A stretch of 64,000 nucleotides of DNA from Rhinolophus ferrumequinum. Taxonomy: Eukaryota; Chordata; Mammalia; Chiroptera; Rhinolophidae. Both the position numbers and the translations under genes were made by a program. Below, piece by piece: positions 11,511 through 32,338 of this stretch. The DNA lies in the NCBI RefSeq assembly GCF_004115265.2, contig NC_046305.1, forward strand, positions 42,938,187 through 43,002,186, written 5' to 3'. Position 1 is the stretch's first letter. Each line of letters begins with the position of its first letter. The notes below the pieces were generated by a model. That model was not told where the DNA came from, did not search any database, and saw nothing but the letters and a program-made list of their open reading frames with translations.

Positions 11511-11690
11511 GTGGTTTTCCTCAGATGCCCTAAGCATCCGCAGAATGCATCGAAACATTTAGTGCAGCCTTACTAAAAGAAACACTTATGCAAGTATACT
11601 TTGGAACACATCTTTTCTCTATTACTTTAATTTGTAGATACAAAGTTATTGAGTAAGACAACTGCTGAAATACTTAATACAAAGTTACTA
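11511..11690 (+). repeat. Diverged repeat, copy 1 of 2
   Basis: Aligns in the same orientation with 14694-14860. Shared blocks include 'aagtatactttggaacacat' and 'taatttgtagatacaaagt', then 'caactgctgaaa'. The family is not recognised. The end is followed by a second partial copy of its own last 40 bases (about 11638-11715). Confidence 0.55.
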
Positions 11691-14600
11691 AGGCAAATAA
11701 CTACTGAAATAAGAAGAATATAACGAATACAATTCTGGATACCTAAGAGCCAAATTTCAAAAATACAATAACAATATGAAGGATAAACAAAATAAGTGTG
11801 CAGCCAAATGCTTTTATAATCTGTCAGTTTCCTTTTTCTGCTACAGAAGATCTCAGACCATGGGTAGGTCCCATAGTTTAGTGTCTGCATCTCAATCACG
11901 GAGGACCAGAAATCGGATTCTCAGTGTATTCAATATGCCCATCCTTCCAGAGACAGACACTGCTCACCGAATCCATATGCTGCAGAGGGGCTAACCAGGT
12001 GTCAATATAATACATGACACAGGGAAGTAACAATGATTAGTGGTTGAATTTGCTTCACTTCCGGTATGAAGAAACCAGGAAAATCAACTTTTCTCATCAG
12101 CAGAGTCCTTGGATATCATGGAATAAAAACAATAAATGGTATCGATGGTGTAGGGTGAAGATATTTCACTGCAACTCTGGGAAAACCTGATGGAAAGCTA
12201 CTTAACAGAGACAGTGTTTCCATTTGCTCATCCCTCTCTGCCTTCCTGTATGTATTCAACAAACATTCCTTGAGCACGTGTCAGGCCCTGCTGGGCCTTA
12301 GGTACGGTGTTGATCAAGACAGTGTCTGCTCTCCAGGGGCTTCTAGTCAAGTGAACTCATTGATCACATCCCTAAGAGCTGGTGTGTGTTTCTCTCTCTT
12401 GGAGAAGTGTGTGTCTGTCTCTTGTCTCTCGTGGGTGGGTGCGGTGGGGAAAACATGAGTTTTGTTGCCCAGCCGACTTGAGATCCAGTTCCTGCTCTGT
12501 GCCATCACTGGGGCCACTTGAGTCCCACCTGTATGTTCAATGCCGCCCTCCACTTGTTGAGCTAATATTAACCTGAATCGGGACGTAATTAAGCCTCCCG
12601 AGAGCAACACTGGACCAGGCTTGGCAACCACTTGCAGCATGGGTTAGATCCCCCTCCCTGTGTGGTTTCCGAGTCCAATGCCCATGTTCTTACTTGTTTC
12701 CCATTTCCTCCCAGCCCAGGTGCCCTAATTCTTGTTGCTGGGTCTCTGCTTTGACTCCTCTTCCTGCTCTGTATGCTGTGGGCACTACAGCTGCTTCCTA
12801 GGGCCTGGGTCCTGGCTCAGTCCTGCCTGGCTGCTGGGGCCTCACTGGCTGCCTTTTCAGGCTTCCTGGACGAGGAGTGCCTGCCTGTCACCCTACCCCT
12901 GCCCCTAGATTCCACAGCACTGAGATTTCCCAGTCAGTTTGTGCCCTTCTTCCCAAGCCTCCTGCCAGGGGCACTAGCTATTAACGCTGTACCCATCACA
13001 GAGCCAAATTTGTGTATCCATTTGAAGCTGCACATCTGCACCTGGGTCAGTCCTCCAGGCTCCTATTCTACTGCAGTGGGCAAGGCTAGACCTCAGACCG
13101 AAGTTTTCTGTACCTGCAAATGTGACTGATAATGCTGAGAAGAATACCCACATATAACAATGGATGCCCGGGAATGACTTCTGTTGCATTCAGGGACGAC
13201 CGTGCCAAAGAGTTAGCCACTGTGACTCTCTGTGCGTAGCAGATGATGAATAGTAAGAGGCCGAATGACGGTTATGCCACTCATCCAGTATGCCCCGTTG
13301 CTGTTTGTTCTCAATCCTCCTCCTTGAGTTCCTGCTGTCAAAACATACAATGTTTGCTTTTTAGTTTTACACACCCACCCAGATACTTAAAAATACTCTT
13401 CCCTAGTGCTTAGCCTGTTCTCATGAAATGAGAAAAGACATTTACAAATGTCTTCTAGTTGGCTTACTGAAGAAATCCCTACAGCAGGGCAACCCGTTCT
13501 GTATTTTACAGCACTCAGCTAGAGGAAGGCCTGAACATAGACCTGAAGTATTTTGGTTTTAACAAAGCATGTGACCAAATCTTTCCTGAGAGTCATGTAA
13601 GTGAATTGGAGGAGTATGACTTGAACAAAATCAATTGGTTGTATGATAGAAGAACCCAAAGAGTGTTGGCTACAGATCAGTGTAAACTTAAAAGTCTTAC
13701 AGCTTTAAAATGAAGGAAATACACTAGAGCAGTATTTTTCAATATTTGATATAAAACATGGTTTTTGGTTGTGCACGAGGATTTTTTAAGTTTAATATAT
13801 GTGTTTATTTTAATGTGTATCAGAAAATATATATTACCCCCCAAAACCCATTATTTCATAGACATTAAGTTTAAAAATTGAGGCAATTCAAAAAAACAGT
13901 ATTTTCATAAAGTAGTAGAGGTAAGTATTACATCCAAACAAGCTCCATCACTTTCCACTTAAGACCCCAGTAAGGGTTACCCACTGAAGTGGAAACGTTC
14001 AGTTGGAAACAAAAGTTCCTAATGCTTGTAGCACAGTGCCTCCCGAAGTGAAATGCTTGACTGGAACATGGAAGGGACAGGTGAAATATGTCTATATTCA
14101 CTGAAGCGACTTCCAACCCATGGCACCAGCTGGGCTCCCACCAGAAAGTTTAAGGATGTTGTTTGGAGAGTAAACTCTTGATTTTAATGCTCTAGTCCAC
14201 ATCAAAGCTGCAGAATGTCATTTATGAGACAAGGAGTTTCCCAAATAAGTTGAGGGCTACATTAAATCATAAAATGCAGGTTGCAGGATCACGGATCATG
14301 CTCTCTAGAACTTAAGAGTTAACCCCTCCTCTCCTGATCTCACATCTCCCTCAGCCTCTGGATCGTCCTAGTCCTGCGACGGTAAAATGAATAATGAAGA
14401 TGAAAAACTCCAGAATTGCCCATTTTTGATGGAGAACTCAAGAAAATGTGTTTGGGGTCCAAGACAAGTCTGCTCACTTTACTTTTCCCAAACCACGCTT
14501 GTGATACAGACTGCTGATGTTCTTGAGAATTTTTAATTAGCTAAAAATTGAGACTGGAGCTTGCTTACCCCTTTCCAAAACAAACTCAGTTTCCTGCACA

Positions 14601-14693
14601 AGTGATTAGAACGGTGTGTTCGGTGCGACCCAGGCTGGCTGTAAGAAACTCGCTACAAACGGTGACTGGTTATGAATTCTCTCAGCATCTTCC

Positions 14694-14860
14694 AGGTATG
14701 TTGGCTCTCCTTAGACACCCTAAAGCATCCCCAGAATACATCAAAGCACTTAGCGTTCTTACTGAAAGAAATGCTTATGTAAGTATACTTTGGAACAAAT
14801 CTTTTGTCTGATTTTAATTTGTAGATACAAAGTGATTATGTCAGACAACTGCTGAAAGAC
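14694..14860 (+). repeat. Diverged repeat, copy 2 of 2
   Basis: Partner of 11511-11690 (see there). In this copy one frame stays open for some distance, giving peptide HPKASPEYIKALSVLTERNA. This may be chance or a relic of coding sequence; no family is recognised. Confidence 0.55.
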
Positions 14861-15988
14861 AAAGAATACTTACGCTGTCCAAATGCAACAAGCATCTTTT
14901 AAGGATCAGAGCCTTTTACTTTGAGGTCTAGACGTGGCAAGAACGTTTTGGAGCCCTCCGAAGCTGAATGATTCAAAACTAAACTACAGGGACCCTCCCA
15001 CTTCCCCCTACCCAGTCCCCCAATATTGCCTGCCCTTCCTCACACGCTGCTCAGAGGAAACATGGCTGGAAGCCCAGCGCACTCAGACCTCGGGTGACTT
15101 TGCTGCTGTCACAATTGTGAACCAAGTAATGCCTGGACAGATGTTTATGAAAGAACCGGCCTCCCTACTCTCATGTGGCGCAGGAAGTACCTCGGGCATC
15201 AGCCCGATGTCTGGTGCCACCTGAGTCTGTACTCCAGCCCTCCCGGGTTTGCTGTGGGCCTGAGTACTACCTGGGGGTGAGCCGCCTATGCCTTGGTGAC
15301 CGGAGGTCGGCAGTGGGATATGATGGGTCAGGTCAGTGGACCCCAGAGCAAGAATGAAGATAGGGAAATGGACTTACTCCAGCGTTCTGACACTTGAACC
15401 AGCGGACCTAGATGCAAAATGCCTGCTTGTATCATTTTCAACACACAAAACAAAATGAGTTCCTTCCCACCTGTTATCAGCAAGTCCGTTCTCACTACTG
15501 AAACTATCTCCAAGTCAAGGACCTAGTAACTCGGCGTGATACCACATTTGATTATTTTGAGGTCACCTTCTATGTTGTGCCATCTTTGTTGCTCACATTC
15601 AACCAAAATTGTGACGGTCATTCCTATGGTGACTTTGCAAATGTCTTGGTGGCAGTCATTAATAGATGTGAATTTCTCATCCGCAGAGATCTGAATCCAA
15701 ACTACCATTTCTTAATGGTAAGATAATGCAGTTCTTCAAAAACTGTTTTCCTTCTCAGATGCCATTATAGATACATTTCTTTGGGTTCTTCTCTCTTCCA
15801 CTGAGGTTTCTCTCCATCACTTGTAAGTCTGTGAGTAGGGCTATGCAAATTCAGTTCCCACCTCAGTCCCTGCCTCCGTCTCCAGGTGATCACAGATTTG
15901 AAGCTTTCACCTCTGAGAAGAACTTAACGTGTTTCTACCGCCCCACTCTATTACCTCCCAAGAAGTTACAGTAAACAACAGTGAAGGC

Positions 15989-17107
15989 TTTATTCCTACC
16001 TCACCCCAAACCAGGTAGATCATAGGAACACAAATTCCTATGTTTTACTCAAGGTAGTGGTGAGAACAGAGCTCATGCCTGGCAAGGGTGAGGCATGGAA
16101 GCTTTGCTCACAAACAAATATTTTGTCCATATTCCTTCAAACTACCCCAGTTTTGTGTGATTTTAAACATGTAAAGCACAAAAGTACATAATAATCGATC
16201 CGTGGTTTCTAACTGACAGATTCTAGTCTACCAACCGGAGTAACCAAATGTTTAGCTTAGCTTCCAACTAGCCACTCTGGGGAGCCGGGGAAGTAATAAT
16301 GATGATGAAGATGATAATAAAAATAGTAACAATAGGCTGTAAGACTGACACCTGATGACTCACCTAAGTGAAAAGTGTCTAACTGCACATAACACACTTC
16401 AAAAGACAGACCAACAAAGCCTAAACTTTTTATTTCACCAGCCAGTATTTCCGATTCTCTCTGAGGCTGCAATTTAAAATCTTCAGAGCCCACAAAGAAC
16501 AGCATTCAGACGTCCTATATCCACAGAAAGGGGCCCAGAGGTAGGAGATCAGGCCCCAGGCTGTTTTCAGGTAGAAAAAGTGGAAGACATTGCTCTGCCA
16601 GTGTCAGTGTTTGATGTAACTGAAATGCCTTGAAGCTCTCCACCATCCCCAAGCTTTTTTCCATGGCATCAATGACAGAAGAACACTCCTCTCTCATATA
16701 CACAACTGCACGCGGGTGGGGCTCGGGGGAGGGGAGCACCACACGGGCACCAGCCACCCTTGTTTTCGGCCAGAAAATGGATTTCTGACTTAGTTTAATG
16801 GCAAGATGTACAAAACTGTGGTGAGTGTCCTGGCTCTTCCTCAAGGAGAGTTGGGCTGGATTTCTGCGAATGGAAGCAACGCCCATGATAAAGGTCAACA
16901 AAGCTCCATAAAAATATTAAGTTGCTCCTATCTCTACGAGGAGTATATGAGCTGCTTCCGAGGATCCAGGAACTCCCGTGTCCCATACCTCATCCAGACA
17001 CAGCCAATCCTCGTTCACAGCTGCATGGGAAGCATAGAACCCTGTTGTGAACTGTTTTTGGGGGACTGGGTAGGCCTCGGGGACGATGTGGGAATGGGTT
17101 TTTTATT
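15989..17107 (-). terminator. WDR77: Candidate WDR77 polyadenylation signals
   Basis: Three AATAAA hexamers lie on the minus strand downstream of the WDR77 stop: 17102-17107, 16429-16434 and 15989-15994. They would give 3' untranslated regions of roughly 0.3, 0.9 and 1.4 kb. Which is used cannot be decided from sequence alone. A 128-codon open frame within 16515-16901 on this strand lies inside this putative untranslated region and matches nothing I know. Confidence 0.4.
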
Positions 17108-17365
17108 GCCCCCCACCACCTAAAACTATGTATCTACACACACACACTCAGACATACGTACATATCCATTTTCAAAAGTGTTTTTCTTCCCTATGACAAC
17201 AGGATCCCAGAATCCTGCCACCCCCGAGCGGAGACATGCCCAGTAACTGCAGATCTGGTGCCATCAACATACTGCAAAAGGCTCTGTGTTGTCCCACTGA
17301 CTGACAGGGTAGGGGCGAAAGGAGTGTCTGCTCATGGGGGATCTGCTTTCTGTCTTAAATCCAAT

Positions 17366-25260
<7,895 letters not shown>

Positions 25261-25584
25261 TAATACTGCCCTTCGTCCTTATTTTATCGCGTTTCGCTTC
25301 TCGGTGACCTTCTGTTAGCTTTCGGCTAGAAATTACCTTTCTTTAGGTAATTTGGGGACGGGTAAAGCCTCATTCAAACACTTGTGCTTTTGAAACTGTC
25401 CGGAACGTCGTCTTACAACCTAATGGCAAAGATTAAGAGTATAAGTGATGTGTTCCGACTAAACTAGAAAGTGGTTTTGATGTCTTGTAAGCCCCGCCCC
25501 TCTCACGTGTGACCTTCACCAAAGGTACATAGTTGCCACAGCCTGAATCAGAGTTCCTAGATTGCATACTCAAGAACAAGTTTT

Positions 25585-25880
25585 TTGTTTTGTTTTTAAT
25601 TAACTTTATTGGGGTAACATTGGTTAATAACATTACGTTTCAAATGTACAATTCTATAGTATATCATCTGTTTATTGCATTTTATGTGTTTACCACCCAA
25701 GGACTAGTCTCCTTCTAGCACCATTTATTTGACCCTCTTTATCCTTCCCCCTACCCACCCCCATTTCTCCGCTGGTAACCACCGTACTGTTGTTTGTCTA
25801 TGGGTTTGTTTATTTTGTTTGTTCATTTGTTGCTTCCTGTTTTATATCCTACATATGAGTTAACCAGTTTCGTTAAATGA
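25585..25880 (-). mobile_element. L1 3' UTR fragment, bat-like type
   Basis: Reads 'taactttattggggtaaca', then 'caaatgtacaattctatag' and 'caccgtactgttgtttgtc', the reverse complement of a laurasiatherian L1 3' end as I recall it from bats. Truncated; in ATP5PB intron 2. Confidence 0.65.
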
Positions 25881-26074
25881 AACAATAAAAGCATGTTGTT
25901 TTGGTCTGTCTCCCAGATCCTGACTTTTACTACCAAATCATAAGAGTCAGAGAAATTCATTGATTCAGTGAATATTTATTTGCCTCCCATATGAGCAGAG
26001 ATAGGAAAATGAGTAAGACAGTACCTGCCTTCATGGAGCTCACACACAATCTAGAGGAGGCAGCTGTAGAGTGG

Positions 26075-26290
26075 TGGTTTGGAGTGAGGACTCCAAAGCT
26101 AGAAGAAAGAGATACACCTGGCTCCCCCACTTACCAGCTGTGTGACCTCCATTTCCTTATCTACAAGTGGAGGTAATAGCACATTATGGGTTATGAAAAT
26201 GAAGAGACTTGATTCCTGTGAAACTATAAAAACAGTGTCTGGTAGATAATATGTGCTTAGTAAATATTAGCAGCTGTTATTGTTAATATT
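26075..26290 (+). repeat. MIR SINE
   Basis: Good forward MIR: 'gtagagtggtggtttggag', 'cttaccagctgtgtgacctc', 'ctggtagataatatgtgctt' and a final 'gctgttattgttaatatta'. Confidence 0.85.
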
Positions 26291-26599
26291 ATTGCACAAA
26301 ACATGTCAGTTTTCTTTGGAATTTTTAGTTCCAAACGTAGTCCTAAATCTTACAAAATTTGGTAACTGTTCTATGGCTTGAAAAGGTGGCTTTAATCTAT
26401 CTGTAATTTTTTGTATAGGCAATAAAGTGAGGCTATAATTGACTATCAGAGAAAAAAGATTCCATACAGACAAGTAAATAATCATAATACAAGAAATAAA
26501 ATACATACCTATGATACAAGGAACATCTCGGTTTCTCTTTCTTTCACGTTCTGTAGCTAATACATCAGAAGGGCTCTTCCACCAGATTATATCTGGACT

Positions 26600-27240
26600 C
26601 TGACCACGACTACTGGACTATATAAACCTCCATCAACTTTCGCCTAGGCTGTTGCAGTAGTCTCTTAGCTAGTCTCCTTGCATCTCTCTCCTTGTCCCAT
26701 TACAGCCCATTCTCACACCAGCTATAGGGAGTATGTCGATCCTCACCCCAACCCCCAGAAACCTTCCAGAGCTCCCCATCCCACTTGAAATAAAATCCCA
26801 ACTTAACATGACCCAGAAGGCCCCAAATGAATTGATCCCATCCTTCCTCTTGATTTATCTCTTTCCGTTGTCTTTTTAGCTTATTCTGCAGCCATACTGA
26901 CCTTGCTGTTTCTCTGAAAATGTCCAAGCTTATTTTTGCCTCAGGATCTTTGTACTTGCTCTTCTTTCTTTTCCTCAGGTCATTGGCGCAAATGTTTTCT
27001 GGCCTCCTACCAACAATGCCTTTCTTCTACTCTGTTGCTGCCTGCCCCCTTACCTTGCTCCATTTTTCTTCATAGAACTTACAGCTGCCTGAAATTGTGT
27101 ATGGACCTGTACGCTCACACTTCCCACACCGCATTAGAGTGTTGCTGAAAGCTGAGGCTTTGTCTACTCATTGCCGTGCGCACAGGGCCTGCCAGAAGTA
27201 GAAAGTCAGTAAAGGTTTTGTGAATGAATGTTAGCCCAAG
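26600..27240 (+). repeat. L2 LINE 3' region
   Basis: Typical L2 3' order: 'gttgcagtagtctcttagct', 'gccatactgaccttgctgtt', 'tttgcctcaggatctttgta' and near the end 'aaggttttgtgaatgaatg'. In ATP5PB intron 2. Confidence 0.8.
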
Positions 27241-27379
27241 ATTGGAAGGCCTTCATAAAGGATTTACTTGAGATGTTCTGAAGGCTGGTTGGATTTGGCA
27301 GTTATCACTTTCCAGGCACACGAGGCAGAAGGAGCAGGAGCAGCGTGAAGCATCTTTTTGGTTTTTCGTTGTTTGTTTT

Positions 27380-27660
27380 TGAGAGCTCTGAGTAGTTCCG
27401 AAAGGCTGGAAGGCAGGAGAATAAGTTAAGGTGAGGATTTAAAACTTGACAGGTGCTGAAATGTATGTTATATTAAGTAGTTTGTTTTCTGTAGGCAGGA
27501 GAGAGCCTGTTGAAGGGTTTTAAAGTCAGATTTGCATTTTAAAAGCATTGTCAGCAGTGGGAGGGGGCTGATTTAAGGGGTATTTGAGGTTTTTGATTGT
27601 TACTGAGGTTAGGCAAGAGATGATGAGAGCTTGAACTAGAAAACAACAGGTTGGGGAGAG
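27380..27660 (-). repeat. L2 LINE fragment
   Basis: Reverse-complement L2 blocks, such as 'ttgaagggttttaaagtcag' and 'ggcaagagatgatgagagct'. Confidence 0.6.
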
Positions 27661-27706
27661 GATTTGTGTCAGCCTAAAGCAAGGTCTCTGGTGCTATGAT
27701 TAAAAT

Positions 27707-27942
27707 CAGTGCTTCTCAACCTGGGGTGATTTTTTTTCCCTCCATCGGACATTTGGCAATGTCTGGAGACATTTTTGGTTGTCACCTCTGGGTAAGAGGG
27801 GATGCTACCTACCGTAGATGCCCCTAAGGTATAAAAGCCACAGGGATTCTGATAATCACTTTACAGTGCACAGAATAGTTTTCCACAACGAGGAATTGTC
27901 AGTGGTCTAAAATGTCAGTAATGCTGAGGTTGAGAAACCCTG
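27707..27942 (+). mobile_element. MER20, hAT-Charlie MITE
   Basis: Ends 'cagtgcttctcaacctgggg' and 'gaggttgagaaaccctg'; interior has 'catttggcaatgtctggaga'. Flanked by an 8-base target duplication with one mismatch (ATTAAAAT / ATTACAAT), the hAT hallmark. In ATP5PB intron 2. Confidence 0.9.
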
Positions 27943-28654
27943 ATTACAATGAAAGAATCTCGAGCATGAATCTCAGATTTCAAAGTTGGTGGGGTAGAAG
28001 TAACATTTAAAAGACAAGGAATGAACCAAAATCAATGAAATAATATAAATTCTTACATTGCAAGAATAGAGGTAGAGGGAGTGGAGAGGTAGGGGACAAA
28101 ACTATACTGAGTATTTGAAGGAGACTAAGCTTGACAGCAGGTATGAAAAAGACCTAGAGGATTTTATTTCATCAAAAACTTAATGAGACACCAGTATGCT
28201 ATAACTGCTAAAATGCAATCTTAACCTACTTTAATACAAGAATAATTTGCAAATCCATGATAATAGTACAATAGCTCAAGTTCAAAACATGTGTTTGTAG
28301 AATGAATGATTTGGTCAAGCTGTATTTAGAATATTGTGCTATGTTTTGTATACCTCGTTTTTATAAACACAACCAGAGAGCTCCTTGTGGACAGTCAGGC
28401 TTGCGAGGGGACGCAGATGTTTCACCCAGACACATGAATGTTGTCTTTCTTACAGAGAAAAATAAAATGAGAATCAATGGATGGAGGTTTCAAGGACATA
28501 CGTAGCAGTTCAATTCAAAGATGAACACAGAGCTATCCCACACTGAAAAAACGTTTCACATAGTGGTTAGTTAGACCCCGTCACAGAGAATATTCACAAA
28601 GGTCAGATTTCTCGCCATCAAGGAGCTCACAACCCAGTGGACATGTGTTAGCTA

Positions 28655-28870
28655 GCCACTTCCATAGAACTTTACCATATGCCAAACACCATTCGAAACT
28701 TTCCATGTGTTAATAACTCAGTTAATTCTCACAACAATCCTATATGGTCATATCCTGTATTCCCACTTTATTTAGAGAAATTGGAAATTACAAAAGCTTG
28801 TCACTTGCTCAAAGTCAAGTGGCAGGTTTAGGATTTGAACCCAAGTAGTCTGGCTGCAGAGTCTACGTAC
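28655..28870 (-). repeat. MIR SINE
   Basis: Reverse-complement MIR: 'ataactcagttaattctcac', a 'caaagtcaagtggcaggttt' block and 'aggatttgaacccaagtag'. Confidence 0.8.
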
Positions 28871-29544
28871 TTATGTATTTCAGTGCTAATAAACAGAAGG
28901 TGCTAGACAGATGACTGATGAGACTTAGAAGGGATTCTAGTATTGAGTAGAAGGTGACACGTGGGTTTAAATAAGTCATTTGTCCTTGTCACACAGCTAA
29001 TTATTGGCCCCTAACCATCCTGTTCCTGGTCTGTTCTCTTTCTATTATGACAGTGGGACACTGCCTCAGTCCTCATCCCTATTCATTGTTTCTACTAATT
29101 GTTCATACATTGTGTTCTCTTTAAAGAATCGGCTTTGAATTTGTGTCATTGCTACCTGTAGGGTATTGCAGGCAACAAGGATCTTTCACACTGGGCAGCC
29201 AAGTCAGGCCCCTGTACCACCGCTTCCTGAATATGGGGGGAAAGTTCGTCATGGGCTGATCCCTGAGGAATTCTTTCAGTTCCTTTATCCTAAAACCGGT
29301 GTAACAGGTGAGCATTCGCCCGGCGTTTGATCGTACGTTTGGCTGGTATAGTTTATGTTACCCTAGGATTTTAGCGGCCTCTTACCTCCTCCACATTCAC
29401 CACGAAAATCAAGTCAGCTGTTTTTAAAAGCGAATTGTGGAAGTGATTAAATATAACGATTTGGTTGCTCTAACTTGGCTTTGGAATAAATTTGTTAGAG
29501 ATTTTAACTTGATTTTATAATGTTGTCTCCATTTGTTAATCTAC

Positions 29545-29730
29545 CAAATTTACTGAATGCTTACTCTGTGCCAGGCACTGTTCTAGGCATACAGTGGTTA
29601 ACTAAGGTGCCTGCCATCATGGAACATACATTCTATGGTAGGATAGACAATAAAGACATGAGTAACTTCATTATATACAGTCAGGTAAGGGAAAGAGCTG
29701 TGGATGAAAATAAAGCCAGGTAAAGCAATA
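29545..29730 (-). repeat. L2 LINE 3' end
   Basis: Reverse-complement L2 terminus: 'gcttactctgtgccaggcac', 'ttctaggcatacagtggtta', 'gccatcatggaacatacatt'. In ATP5PB intron 3. Confidence 0.75.
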
Positions 29731-30287
29731 GAGATTATTAAGTTGTATGTATAAGCATGAAAGCAGAAATTGGGTCATATTTATCAGTTTTTCCCCTTTG
29801 AAAAAGTCATAAACTTTTCTGAAACCTTGCGTTTTTATACTGCAGTATGCTTGCACTTAATGTTATTTAATCCTTAACAGTCCGACGAAGACATTTTTAT
29901 TGCCCAGAAAAACTAGAAAACCAAGAATTTGCCAAGATTCATTCTCTCTTTAGTGACTGAATTATACTTGAATCAGTTTCTCCAATTAAGTTCAGTGTTC
30001 TTTGTATTATACACACTGCCTTTCTTGCTATTCCCAAATATTGCTATGACTGTGGAACATTGGAAACCAAAGATTGTTTTTTTTAACCCTCCAGGGAGTG
30101 GCCTAAAATAGCATTTCCCTAACTGAAATTGCAAGAACCATTAGTGTCTTCAGAGCTTCGTAGATGATTAAAATGTTATATATGATAGGCCTTTTTGCAA
30201 ATTCACGTTTAAAATTTATATATTGAAGGCAAATAAAAAAAACTTGCAACTTTGTATGGGAAACTGGGTAAAATATATTTGAGACCG

Positions 30288-30599
30288 CAGTTCACCCTTG
30301 AACAATGGGTTTGGACTGCGTGGGTCCGCTTATATGCTGATTTTGTTCAATAAATACTATAAATGTGTTTTCCTTATGATATTCTTTTCTCACTGTATTG
30401 TAAGAATACAGTATAATATGTAACATACAAAATGTGTGTTAATCAGCTGTTTATGTTATCGGTAAGCCTTCCGTCAACAGTAGGCTGTTAGTGAAGTTTG
30501 GGGGGATTTAAAAGTTACATGTGATTTTTCACTATGTGGAGGGGGGTTGTTACCCCTAACATTCCCACTCTCCTACTGCATTGTACAGGAGTCAGCTGT
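30288..30599 (+). mobile_element. MER8-like Tigger (Tc1/mariner) element
   Basis: Starts 'cagttcacccttgaacaatg' and ends in a degraded inverted copy, 'ttgtacaggagtcagctg'. The interior 'ggactgcgtgggtccgctta' and 'gtaagccttccgtcaacag' are MER8/Tigger2-type sequence. Its right end is included in the duplicated block 30506-30680. Confidence 0.75.
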
Positions 30600-30680
30600 A
30601 TAATCCTTCTACTCTCGTAATACAGCCAAACATCCTTTGGTACTAAAGTTGCTCAGAAATACTGTAAAATGCTGCCCTAA
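30506..30680 (+). repeat. 175-bp direct repeat, copy A (ATP5PB intron 3)
   Basis: Matches 32339-32513 without a gap; I count eight mismatches in 175 bases. The block starts inside the MER8-like element, crosses its right end near 30599 and continues about 80 bases into non-transposon flank (for instance 'gttgctcagaaatactgtaa'). It is therefore a sequence duplication, not two insertions. Confidence 0.9.
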
Positions 30681-30853
30681 AGTCCTGTTTTGTCCCTGCT
30701 TAGCATCTTGTGAGGCACAGAGGAAAATCCTAAAGAAATGTACATTGTGGTTAGTGTCATTTCAGAGCTCCTGCTGGTTAAAGAAAAAGATAGCCATTTT
30801 GAAGCATTAAAATTAGATGCTACAGGAATTGAGAGTCCTGATACTTAATTCTT

Positions 30854-30877
30854 ACACACACACACACACACACACAC
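30854..30877. repeat. (CA)n microsatellite
   Basis: Twelve CA units in ATP5PB intron 3. Confidence 0.9.
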
Positions 30878-31039
30878 TATAGTTTTTTGTTTGTTGGGGT
30901 TTTTTTTGGCTTATGGTCAGTGTCAGGTTCCTATTCAATAAAAATAGGCAAGAGTAGATAAATGTTATCCTGGCCAATGTTCACATTCAATAAATTGTAT
31001 ATTTTGCTGCACAAATTACTTCTGAAAGTTATAGAATAG

Positions 31040-31225
31040 TTGCTATTTGTTGAGCATTTGTGCCAGGCACTTTACATACATTATTTCTCTATTTCATCAA
31101 CCCTGTGAAAAAGGTACTGTTCCCATTTTACAGACAAGAAAACTATGCTCAGAGATTATTTATATTGCTCAGTTTCTTGTAAGTTGCAGAGTCAGATTCC
31201 TTGAGTCCAGATTCTTGTTCTTTCA
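31040..31225 (-). repeat. MIR SINE
   Basis: Reverse-complement MIR: 'gttgagcatttgtgccaggc', 'ccattttacagacaagaaaa', 'gttgcagagtcagattcc'. Confidence 0.8.
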
Positions 31226-32338
31226 ATTCTACCATACTGCTTCTGTCTTTGAATCTAATTATTTTAAACCATTACTTAACTTTGCCATCAGCTAATCAAA
31301 TGTAGAAGTATCTTTCTATCTTTCCTTTTTAGACCTATCATATCCACCATAAAATAACTTTTTCTTCTTTTAGGACCCTATGTGCTCGGAACTGGGCTTA
31401 TCTTATATTTTCTATCCAAAGAAATATATGTGGTTACACCAGAGACCATCTCTGCCGTATCAACAATAGGGTTGCTTGTCTATGTAGTTAAAAAATATGG
31501 TGCCTCTATTGGGGAATTTGCTGATAAACTCAATGAGGTAAGAGCCATAAATCTTATTTCCCATTTTAGACTGTAGCCGCAGCATCAAGCCCATCAAGTG
31601 ATGTTTTTGGTATGAATGTAGATATATTCACATGCATATTTAATATATATATGATTTATATATGTACTATTAGTATATATATAATTAGAAATGAATCTAA
31701 TTACAATGAGTGCATTATATAGGTGTTATTGTTCGCTACTAATTTGAAATCACAAGTTGAGATCAATTTTTTTAAATTTACCAAACTTTCTCCAGCTTTT
31801 CTATAGTTTCGTTCATTCAACAATATATTGTGTAGTTGTTATGAACAATTCTTCATGTCTCCCTATTTGTGCGTATGTGGTGGTTTTTGTAAATGAGGGA
31901 TATAACTTTGAGGAAGAATCAAATGAATTGGCTTTTATTATTTTTATTATTTTTATTATATTTTATTATTTGTATTACCCTTGGTGCTTTCACTGACCTT
32001 CGTTATAAATATCATAATTGCAGCAAAAAATTGCCCAACTAGAAGAGGCGAAGCAGGCTTCCATGAAATACATCCAGGATGCAATTAATCTGGAGAAGTC
32101 ACAGCAGGCACTGGTTCAAAAGCGCCATTACCTTTTTGATGTCCAGAGGGTAGGTGTCAGAACTTTCTAAGGAGAATGAAGTCACTCACTTGTGTGCATT
32201 TAAAACAAAAATTCAGAATTTCTTATATAAGGAATAGTTGAGTAGGTAGAGCATATTTTATTTAGAAAAGAGAAGATCTGAGTGGTGGTTGGCAGTTACA
32301 GCTACTTAGACATTTAAGACCTATCAAGTGGATAAATA

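Larger units (their letters stand above)
10491..15985. other. OVGP1-WDR77 intergenic region
   Basis: No gene recognised. Holds a CA microsatellite, a MIR near 10915-11110, a diverged same-orientation repeat pair at 11511-11690 and 14694-14860, and an antisense L2 end near 12240-12360. Open frames here are short and show no family match. OVGP1 and WDR77 run in the same direction, so the OVGP1 promoter remnant should lie at the left of this stretch. Confidence 0.6.

Noticed and set aside
16515-16901. 128-codon minus-strand open frame downstream of WDR77.
   Set aside because: It lies within the expected WDR77 3' untranslated region, shows no recognisable domain and has no splice-linked partner.
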